From assembly GCF_023208195.1 (NCBI RefSeq), contig NZ_CP060034.1, positions 3,038,001 to 3,102,000 on the forward strand: a stretch of 64,000 nucleotides of DNA, in the 5' to 3' direction. This DNA comes from Nocardioides sp. InS609-2. Lineage in GTDB: Bacteria > Actinomycetota > Actinomycetes > Propionibacteriales > Nocardioidaceae. The stretch's first letter is position 1. Each line of letters begins with the position of its first letter. A program made the position numbers and the translations under genes. Shown here piece after piece: positions 57,921 through 64,000 of the stretch. The notes beneath the pieces are model-generated. The model saw only the letters and a list, made by a program, of their open reading frames with translations. It did no database searches and had not been told where the DNA came from.

Positions 57921-58234
57921 ATGTCGTGGCTCATCCTCCTTGCCTCCGGTGTGCTCGAAGCGGTCTGGGCGACCGCGCTGGGCCGCTCGGACGGCTTCAC
58001 CCGCCTCACGCCGAGCATCGTCTTCGGCGTCGCGCTCGTCGGCAGCATGGCTGGCCTCGCGGTCGCGATGAAGGACCTCCCGATCGGCACGGCGTACGCC
58101 GTATGGTTGGCGTCGGCGCTGCGTTGACGGTCCTCTACGCGATGGCCAGCGGGGCCGAACCCGTGTCAACCATGCGGATCCTGCTGATCCTCGGTCTCGT
58201 GGGCTGCGTCGTGGGGTTGAAGCTCGCGCACTAG
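57921..58234 (+). pseudogene. gdx: Frameshifted guanidinium exporter (Gdx/SugE, SMR family)
   Basis: The first part (MSWLILLASGVLEAVWATALG, GFTRLTPS, IGTAYAVW) is typical Gdx/SugE with Glu13 and Trp16. At 58107 the frame should read TGG-GTT-GGC but one G is missing, giving a premature TGA at 58125; the remainder continues in another frame (VGVGAALTVLYAMASG, GCVVGLKLAH). With one base restored the protein has 105 residues, the family length. The intact guanidine riboswitch in front supports the identity. It may be a real frameshift, programmed slippage or a sequencing error. Confidence 0.85.
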
Positions 58235-59346
58235 TCCCGCGTCACCGACAGCGACGTGACCGTCACGCCGTACGCCGCCTCGACGGCCGCGATCGGCGAC
58301 TCGAGCTCGGCCTTGGTGGGCCGGCGGGTGCCGCCGAACCACGCCACCGCGCAGGCTCGCCTGGCACCAGAGCCGGGGAGGCGCCAGTAGCCGGTCAGCC
58401 GACCGTCGACCAGGAGCGGCGCCAGCAGCAGACCGTTGTCCTGCGACCACAGCCGCTGGTAGTGCCCGGGCGACACGAAGCGCGCACGGGCCGGCGGGTC
58501 GTAGGCACACAGCAACGCGTCGAACTCCGGCAGCAGCCGCACCCCCGGCAGCGAAACGGGCGCGGGTGGCGACGGCAGGTCGAAGTAGTCGAGCCGATCA
58601 GGCCCGGGTTCACTCAGCAGGTCGAGCCGGGCCAGCGACGCGTCGACGACACGCAGGCCGACGCCGGCCCACCAGGCGAGGTCGCGACGGCTGGCGGGTC
58701 CGTGGCAGGCCAGGTGGCGGCGAACCAACGCGTCCATCGCGCTGTCGGGATCACCGAGTATGTCGCTCCGGTCGCCCAGCAGCGCGGCGGCAGCAGAGCG
58801 GTAGCCGGGCTTGCCCTGTCCTTCCCAGCCACCGCTCAACGGCCGCCGCACCAGGCCGCCGTGGCCGAAGGCGAAGTAGTGCGTCTGGATGCGCGGCTGC
58901 CCGCTCGGATCGTGCTCGGCCAGCCAGGCATGCAGGTGCTCGTCGAGCTCGACCGGGGTGCGCCAGTCGGCTGACGCGAACTCCTCGATGCCGGCCCACA
59001 CCTGCTCGAGCGTGACGTCGGCGGGCCGGATCGTGCGCTGCCACAGGGTGCGCTGGCCCACCCGCGTCGCCGACTCCAGCAGCACGTGGTCGTCCGGAGT
59101 CGAGGTGTGCACGGTGCCTCGAAGGGTGCTGCCGCGCACGATCCGCAGCTCGTCGTACGCCGCACTGATGTCGGCGAGGGTGGTGTCGGGGAAGCGGGCC
59201 GCCAGCGCGACGTACGGCGACCGCGCGGTCTGGGACTGGATCGGGCCGATCCGCTGGAGCATGGCCGCGACGTCAGGGCTGCCGTCGGTCTCGGGGAACT
59301 GGCGAGCCAGCGCCAGACCGGCGAGGTCGCTCCACTCGTAGGGCAT
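58231..59346 (-). CDS. Winged-helix DNA-binding domain protein (HTH_42/YcaQ-like)
   Basis: A 371-residue protein of the winged-helix family that includes AlkX/YcaQ-like glycosylases: IGPIQSQTARSPYVALAARF, RIVRGSTLRGTVHTSTPDDH, ACHGPASRRDLAWWAG and a C-terminal LLAPLLVDGRLTGYWRLPG, AYDPPARARFVSP. Related proteins act on damaged or crosslinked DNA, but many members are uncharacterised. It overlaps the convergent gdx remnant by 4 bases. Confidence 0.82.
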   Translation of the reverse strand: MPYEWSDLAGLALARQFPETDGSPDVAAMLQRIGPIQSQTARSPYVALAARFPDTTLADISAAYDELRIVRGSTLRGTVHTSTPDDHVLLESATRVGQRTLWQRTIRPADVTLEQVWAGIEEFASADWRTPVELDEHLHAWLAEHDPSGQPRIQTHYFAFGHGGLVRRPLSGGWEGQGKPGYRSAAAALLGDRSDILGDPDSAMDALVRRHLACHGPASRRDLAWWAGVGLRVVDASLARLDLLSEPGPDRLDYFDLPSPPAPVSLPGVRLLPEFDALLCAYDPPARARFVSPGHYQRLWSQDNGLLLAPLLVDGRLTGYWRLPGSGARRACAVAWFGGTRRPTKAELESPIAAVEAAYGVTVTSLSVTRD

Positions 59347-59397
59347 CTTCGGAGTCTGTCATCGAGCACCCACAGTCGTGAGGCAGAATGCGGCCTC

Positions 59398-60189
59398 ATG
59401 CGCTTCGGGGGACTTCTGACCGCTGTCGTCGTCCTCGCGGGGACGTTGGCCGCGACAGTGACGGCGCCTGCGCACGCCGCGAAGGCCGGCGACTTCCGCA
59501 TCACCGCCCACCGCGGCGCGCCCACCCGCGACATCACCGAGAACACGATCAGGTCGATGCGGCGGGCGGTCCGGCTCAAGGCCTCCGCGCTCGAGACCGA
59601 CATCCGGATGACCAAGGACGGCCAGGTCGTCCTGATGCACGACCCCACGCTCGACCGCACGACCGACTGCAGCGGGCGGGTCTCCGACAGGTCGATGCAC
59701 TATCTGCGCAAGCGCTGCCGCGGCAACCGCGGCGCAGAGATGGTGCCGACGCTGGGCGCCGTACTCCGCCTGGCCGACAAGCACCACGTCAACCTGCTCA
59801 TGGAGTTCAAGGGCGACCACTGGCCGAAGGCCGACGTCGCACGCGTGAACGAGGTCATCGTCGGGGTAGGCATGCAGGCCCGCGTGACGGCGATGTCGTT
59901 CCATCCGGTGCCGCTGCGCCGGACCGAGGCCATCAACCCGGGCATCGACACCACCCTGCTCGTACGACGTTGGGCCCAGGTCGACGCTGCCCTGACCTAT
60001 GCCGACGGGGTGACCCTCGCGACCGGTGAGATGACCGCCGAGCGCGTCACCGCCATCCACGGGGTCGGCAAGAGGGTCATCGCCAAGAAGGCCAACAACA
60101 CCACCAGGTGGAAGCAGCTGAAGAGGCTCGACGTCGGTGACCTGATCACCGACCGGGTGAGCGGCTACCGCAACTGGCTTCGTCGCTGA
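59398..60189 (+). CDS. Secreted glycerophosphodiester phosphodiesterase
   Basis: A 263-residue protein with a Sec signal (MRFGGLLTAVVVLAGTLAAT, cleavage near AHAA). The GDPD core shows ITAHRGAP (catalytic His-Arg), ENTIRSMRRAV, LETDIRMTKDGQVVLMHDPTLDRTT (acidic metal ligands and second catalytic His) and LMEFKG. It releases glycerol-3-phosphate from glycerophosphodiesters outside the membrane. No ribosome site is obvious before ATG 59398. Confidence 0.9.
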   Translation: MRFGGLLTAVVVLAGTLAATVTAPAHAAKAGDFRITAHRGAPTRDITENTIRSMRRAVRLKASALETDIRMTKDGQVVLMHDPTLDRTTDCSGRVSDRSMHYLRKRCRGNRGAEMVPTLGAVLRLADKHHVNLLMEFKGDHWPKADVARVNEVIVGVGMQARVTAMSFHPVPLRRTEAINPGIDTTLLVRRWAQVDAALTYADGVTLATGEMTAERVTAIHGVGKRVIAKKANNTTRWKQLKRLDVGDLITDRVSGYRNWLRR

Positions 60190-60192
60190 TCC

Positions 60193-61089
60193 TCAGCCCA
60201 GGAAGGCGATCGTCTGCCTGAACGCCCGGCGTGCCTCGGGTACGAACGGCAGCAGGCTGTAGACGTGGATGAAACCCGGCTCCTCGATCACCGAGAGATC
60301 CCAGCCGTCCTCGACCGAGCGCGCGGTGAGCAGCCGACAGCCGGGCGCGATCGTGTCGCGGGTGCCGTACATCAGCAGCGCGGGCGGCAGGCCGGCCAGC
60401 GATCCGAACACCGGCGAGACCTCCGGGCGGCCGAGGTCCTCGGGCGAGCCCGCCCACCACTCGGCGTACGCCCGGACCTTGCCGATGAACAGCCACGGGT
60501 CGGTGAGCGTGACCGTCTCCGTCTCGGGTGTGCTGGTGGTCAGGTCGACCCACGGCGCGTGCAGCACCAGGTGCGTCGGCTGCGGCCCACCCCGGTCGCG
60601 CAGGGCGAGGGCGAGCGCCAGGGCGTAGCCGCCACCGGCCGAGTCGCCGGTCAGCACCATCGGCTCCTCGGCCCAGCGGGCCGCCGACGTGGTCATCGCG
60701 TCGAACGAGTCACGCCAGGTGTGCTCCGGGGCCAGCGGGTAGTCGGGCATCACCACCCGCGCGCCGACGGCCCTGGCCAGCAGGGTCGCGTAGCGCACGT
60801 GGAAAGCGTCGATCGGCGCGTTGTAGGCACCGCCGTGCACGTAGAACAGCGTCCGGGTCGGCCGGACGTGCCGAGGCGTGATGACGTACGTCGGGAAGCC
60901 GGCGCTGTCGTCGCGCACCACCGAGAACCGGCGGCCGAACCGCGGCACCGCCTTCGTCGGCAACGACCGGTCGAGCCCGTTGTGCCAGGCGATGATCCGC
61001 GCGCGCTCGTGCTCCGGGGTGACCAGCTCGCCACTCTTCTTGAGGCGCGGGACGAGGTAGGCAAGGAGCTCGTGGCGGCGACTCGGCAT
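60193..61089 (-). CDS. Alpha/beta hydrolase-3 (HSL/acetyl-esterase-like)
   Basis: A 298-residue esterase of the hormone-sensitive-lipase group: oxyanion motif FYVHGGAYNAP, DYPLAPEHTWRDSFDA, nucleophile TGDSAGGGYALALA, Asp in YGTRDTIAPG and His in EPGFIHVYSLL. Start ATG 61089; the long upstream extension of the frame is non-coding. Convergent with the GDPD gene, 3 bases apart. Substrate unknown, likely short acyl esters. Confidence 0.9.
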   Translation of the reverse strand: MPSRRHELLAYLVPRLKKSGELVTPEHERARIIAWHNGLDRSLPTKAVPRFGRRFSVVRDDSAGFPTYVITPRHVRPTRTLFYVHGGAYNAPIDAFHVRYATLLARAVGARVVMPDYPLAPEHTWRDSFDAMTTSAARWAEEPMVLTGDSAGGGYALALALALRDRGGPQPTHLVLHAPWVDLTTSTPETETVTLTDPWLFIGKVRAYAEWWAGSPEDLGRPEVSPVFGSLAGLPPALLMYGTRDTIAPGCRLLTARSVEDGWDLSVIEEPGFIHVYSLLPFVPEARRAFRQTIAFLG

Positions 61090-61111
61090 GCCCCGAACCC
61101 TAGAGGGCCAC

Positions 61112-61205
61112 GGTCTCGACACACCTCGCTCGTTCCTCGCGAGGCACTCGACCACCGAGTTCAGCTCGTTGGTCGAGTAACCGGCGCAGCGAGCGTATCG
61201 AGACC
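61112..61205. repeat. Nocardioides-type palindromic intergenic repeat
   Basis: Begins GGTCTCGACAC and ends GTATCGAGACC, with inner ACTCGACCA (61146) facing TGGTCGAGT (61171). This GGTCTCGATAC...GTATCGAGACC form is, from memory, a frequent intergenic repeat in Nocardioides and some other actinobacteria. Only one copy lies in this window. Confidence 0.7.
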
Positions 61206-61250
61206 CCGTCAGAGCGACAGGCGCGTGCGACGTAGGCTGGTCGCACAAGA

Positions 61251-61332
61251 CAGGGGAGCACCCGAGTGCTGAGAGTGCGGACGAAGCCGCAGACCCTCCG
61301 AACCTGCTCCGGTTAACACCGGCGAAGGGAGT
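61251..61332 (+). promoter_or_regulatory. TPP (THI-element) riboswitch
   Basis: The conserved thi-box blocks are in order: GGGGAGC, GTGCTGAGAG (61267-61276), GACCCTCCGAACCTG (61291-61305) and CCGGTTAACACCGGCGAAGGGAG (61310-61332, quoted here by its halves). The ATG of thiB is 7 bases downstream, so control is probably at ribosome access. Confidence 0.93.
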
Positions 61333-61338
61333 CATCTG

Positions 61339-62415
61339 ATGACCCACCATGTCCAGCGCAGCGTCTCCACCATGCTCGCAACCCTTGCGCTGCTCGCCAC
61401 CTCGGCCTGCAGCACGGTCGGCAACAGCGAGTCCGACGACACCGAGACCGACGGGCCGGTGCCCGACGAGGTCGTGCTCGTCACGCACGAGTCGTTCGCG
61501 CTGCCCGACGAGCTGGTCGCCGGGTTCGAGAAGGAGTCGGGCTTCAAGCTCGTCACCCGCGCCGCAGGTGATGCCGGCACGCTGTCGGCCAAGCTGTCGC
61601 TGACCCAGGGCAACCCCACCGGCGACGTCGCCTTCGGTATCGACAACACCTTCGCGTCGCGCACCCTCGACGAGGGGGTGTTCGACACCTACGCGCCGAC
61701 CCTGCCCGAGGGCGCCGACGCGTACGCGCTTCCCGAGAGTGCCGACAAGCTGACGCCGGTCGACGTCGGCCATGTCTGCGTCAACGTCGACAAGACCTGG
61801 TTCGCCGAGAAGAAGCTGACACCGCCGGCCACTCTCGAGGACCTCACCAAGCCTGCGTACAAGGACCTCTTCGTCACCCCCGGCGCCTCGACCTCCTCGC
61901 CGGGAATGGCGTTCCTGCTCAGCACCGTCGCAGAGTACGGCGACGACTGGCCGGCCTACTGGGAGCGACTGCTCGCCAACGGCACCGAGATCGTCGACGG
62001 CTGGTCGGACGCCTACTACACCGACTTCACGCAGGGCGGCGAGGGCGGCACCCGCCCGATCGTGCTGTCCTACGACTCCTCGCCGGCCTTCACGATCTCC
62101 AAGGACAAGAAGAGCTCGACGACCGCCGCGCTGCTCGACACGTGCTTCCGCTCCGTCGAGTACGCCGGCGTGCTGGCCGGTGCCGAGAACCCCGACGGCG
62201 CCGAGGCGCTGATCGACTTCCTGCTCACCGACGAGGTGCAGGCGGCGCTGCCCGAGAGCATGTACGTCTTCCCGGTCTCCTCGACCGTCGAGCTGCCCAA
62301 GGACTGGGCCGCCTTCGCCGAGCAGCCCACCGCGCCGTACGACGTCGACCCGGCCGAGATCGCAGCCAACCGCGAGTCGTGGCTGACCGAGTGGACCGAC
62401 GTCACCACTCGCTGA
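61339..62415 (+). CDS. thiB: Thiamine ABC transporter substrate-binding lipoprotein
   Basis: A 358-residue protein with a lipoprotein-type signal (STMLATLALLATSACST) and a TbpA/ThiB-like fold: VVLVTHESFALPDELVAGFEKESGFKL, GDVAFGIDNTFASR, PVDVGHVCVNVDKTWF and a conserved VLSYDSSPAF. It captures thiamine or a phosphate ester outside the membrane for the ThiP permease. The TPP riboswitch upstream confirms the pathway. thiP starts 2 bases after the stop. Confidence 0.93.
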   Translation: MTHHVQRSVSTMLATLALLATSACSTVGNSESDDTETDGPVPDEVVLVTHESFALPDELVAGFEKESGFKLVTRAAGDAGTLSAKLSLTQGNPTGDVAFGIDNTFASRTLDEGVFDTYAPTLPEGADAYALPESADKLTPVDVGHVCVNVDKTWFAEKKLTPPATLEDLTKPAYKDLFVTPGASTSSPGMAFLLSTVAEYGDDWPAYWERLLANGTEIVDGWSDAYYTDFTQGGEGGTRPIVLSYDSSPAFTISKDKKSSTTAALLDTCFRSVEYAGVLAGAENPDGAEALIDFLLTDEVQAALPESMYVFPVSSTVELPKDWAAFAEQPTAPYDVDPAEIAANRESWLTEWTDVTTR

Positions 62416-62416
62416 C

Positions 62417-64000
62417 GTGACCCGTCGGCTGCTCACCCTCGCCGGGCTGGCGGCCCTGCCGCTGGCCGTGCTCGGCGTGTTCTTCGCGCTGCCGGTGGGC
62501 GGCATGGTGGCGCGGGGGCTCTGGCCCGACGGCAACTTCGACCCGCAAGGACTCGTCGAGGTGCTGGGGCGGCCGCGGGTTCACCGGGTGCTGGGGTTCA
62601 CGCTCTGGTCGGCGACCCTCGGCACGGTCTTGTCGGTGGCGGTCGGGTTGCCCGCGGCGTACGTCCTGCACCGTCTGGACCTGCCCGGACGACGCACCGT
62701 GCGAGCCGCGTTGCTGGTGCCGTTCGTGCTGCCGACCGTGGTCGTCGGTGTCGCCTTCCGGCAGCTGCTGGGGGAGGGCGGACCGCTCGCGTTCCTCGGC
62801 CTCGACGGCACGCCCGCGGCCATCATCGCGGGGCTGGTGTTCTTCAACGCAGCCGTCGTGATCCGCGCCGTCGGCGCGGCCTGGGAGTCGCTCGACGCCC
62901 GTCCCGGGGAGGCCGCGGCGGCGCTGGGGGCGACGCCGTTCCAGGTGCTGCGCACGGTCACGCTGCCGGCGCTGCGACCGGCGATCGTCTCGTCGGCGAG
63001 CGTCGTCTTCCTGTTCTGCGCCACGGCCTTCGGCATCGTGCTGACCCTCGGCGGGGTGCGCTACAGCACGGTGGAGACCGAGATCTACCTGCTGACCACG
63101 ACTCTCTTCGACCTCCAGTCGGCGGCTGCGTTGTCGGTGCTGCAGCTGGTCGTCGTCACGGGGTTGCTGATCGTGACCGGCCGGCTGCGCGCCGTACCCG
63201 ACCCGACCGTGTCGCGACAGGCCCCGCGGCCGGGGCGGGTCTCGCGCCGCGACGCACCCGCCCTGGTCGCGACGGCCGTGCTGCTTGCGCTGGTGGCCGC
63301 GCCACTCGCCACCCTGCTCGCCGGCTCGCTGCGCGTCGACGGCGCGTGGAGCGTCGACAACTACCGGGCGCTGAGCACCACCGGCGAGGATCCGACGGTG
63401 CTGGTCTCGGTCGGCGAGGCACTGCTCATCTCCTTGCGCACCGCCGTCGACGCCACCTGGATCGCCCTGCTGCTCGGCCTCAGCGTGGCCCTCGTGGTGA
63501 CCCGGCGATCCCGGTCGCGCGGAGAACGACGGGTCCGGTCGCTGCTCGACGGTGTCTTCATGCTGCCGCTCGGGGTGTCGGCGGTGACGCTCGGCTTCGG
63601 CTTCCTGATCACCCTCGACCGGCCGCCGCTCGACCTACGCGACTCGCCGTTCCTGGTGCCGATCGCGCAAGCGCTGGTGGCGTTGCCGCTGGTGGTGCGC
63701 ACTCTCGTGCCGGTGCTCGCCGGCATCGACGACCGGCAGCGCCAGGCGGCCGCGTCGCTGGGTGCCGGGCCGCTGCGTGCGCTCTGGACCGTCGACGTGC
63801 CCGTGATCTGGAAGCCGCTGCTGGCCGCGAGTGGTTTCGCGTTCGCGGCGTCGCTGGGGGAGTTCGGCGCCACCGCGTTCCTTGCCCGCGACGACCATCC
63901 GACGTTGCCCGTGGTGATCTTCAAGCTGATCGGCCGGCCGGGCGAGATGAACTACGGCATGGCGCTGGCCGCCTCGGTGGTCCTCGCGACGACCACCGCG
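62417..64000 (+). CDS. thiP: Thiamine ABC transporter permease, 3' end outside window
   Basis: Open from GTG 62417 to the window end (528 codons). It has two MetI-type permease halves in one chain, as in ThiP, each with an EAA loop for the ATPase: EAAAALGATPFQVLRTVTLP near residue 173 and QAAASLGAGPLRALWTVDVP near residue 445. About 12 membrane helices are visible. The ATPase gene thiQ would be expected just beyond the window. Confidence 0.93.
   Translation, partial: MTRRLLTLAGLAALPLAVLGVFFALPVGGMVARGLWPDGNFDPQGLVEVLGRPRVHRVLGFTLWSATLGTVLSVAVGLPAAYVLHRLDLPGRRTVRAALLVPFVLPTVVVGVAFRQLLGEGGPLAFLGLDGTPAAIIAGLVFFNAAVVIRAVGAAWESLDARPGEAAAALGATPFQVLRTVTLPALRPAIVSSASVVFLFCATAFGIVLTLGGVRYSTVETEIYLLTTTLFDLQSAAALSVLQLVVVTGLLIVTGRLRAVPDPTVSRQAPRPGRVSRRDAPALVATAVLLALVAAPLATLLAGSLRVDGAWSVDNYRALSTTGEDPTVLVSVGEALLISLRTAVDATWIALLLGLSVALVVTRRSRSRGERRVRSLLDGVFMLPLGVSAVTLGFGFLITLDRPPLDLRDSPFLVPIAQALVALPLVVRTLVPVLAGIDDRQRQAAASLGAGPLRALWTVDVPVIWKPLLAASGFAFAASLGEFGATAFLARDDHPTLPVVIFKLIGRPGEMNYGMALAASVVLATTTA

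Overview
The window is high-GC DNA from an actinobacterium. Codon use, a Lys/Ala-tailed TopA, leaderless promoters, 4-bp ATGA gene overlaps, a furA-katG pair, a WhiB-like protein and a Nocardioides-type palindromic repeat near 61.1-61.2 kb together suggest a Nocardioidaceae-like member of the Propionibacteriales. That placement is inference; no 16S gene is present.

Layout. (1) 1-12.2 kb is core chromosome: a methyltransferase cut by the window edge, two convergent gene pairs that each end in a copy of the same hairpin repeat, a soxR/SDR pair with a SoxR-type promoter, a QueA-like protein, topA, an IMPase-like protein with altered metal ligands, tmk, holB, a secreted TAP-type hydrolase and tRNA-Thr(CGU). 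(2) 12,275-27,830 is a 15.6-kb integrated element of the pSAM2/AICE type in the 3' half of tRNA-Thr, bounded by 44-bp direct repeats. Its minus-strand backbone runs SpdA-like gene, TraSA/FtsK-like gene, WhiB-like gene, Rep, membrane protein, Xis and Int, joined by overlaps of 1 to 14 bp. Divergent control and immunity genes follow (HTH-DUF5919, NUDIX/Pif-like), then an AbiEi-like HTH/HD-domain pair, and a cargo and defence arm: a low-GC secreted protein plus VanZ cassette, an unknown Cys/His protein, a HEPN-type Abi protein and a GmrSD-type DUF262/DUF1524 protein. (3) 27.9-36.4 kb: a GH13 trehalose-synthase-like enzyme, furA-katG, an XRE-TetR fusion regulator with an SDR and an acyl-CoA dehydrogenase, and a stub LacI HTH gene. 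(4) 36.7-57.6 kb is a large purine/ureide catabolic cluster. (5) 57.7-64 kb: a guanidine-III riboswitch in front of a frameshifted guanidinium exporter gene, a winged-helix protein, a GDPD, an alpha/beta hydrolase, and a TPP riboswitch controlling thiB-thiP; thiP runs off the end.

How the purine cluster works. GuaD converts guanine to xanthine, XdhAB (with XdhC) xanthine to urate, and the 8-oxoguanine deaminase makes urate directly. Urate then passes through uricase, UraH and UraD to allantoin, and AllB makes allantoate. AllE acts on ureidoglycine. The resulting glyoxylate is salvaged by Gcl, GlxR, Hyi and GlxK to phosphoglycerate. AllC and AllA are not recognisable here. Four promoter regions carry the palindrome TTCCG-N5-CGGAA, three of them as tandem pairs 21 bp apart, which points to one cluster-wide regulator, most simply the IclR protein encoded at the end of the cluster. 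Two fusions stand out: a urate/xanthine-type permease with a degenerate OHCU-decarboxylase domain, and a glycerate kinase joined in frame to allantoinase.

The most unusual items are the two fusions with the shared operator code, the broken exporter behind an apparently intact guanidine-III riboswitch, the AbiEi-like/HD pair, and paired 11-bp putative integrase arm sites at both ends of the element.
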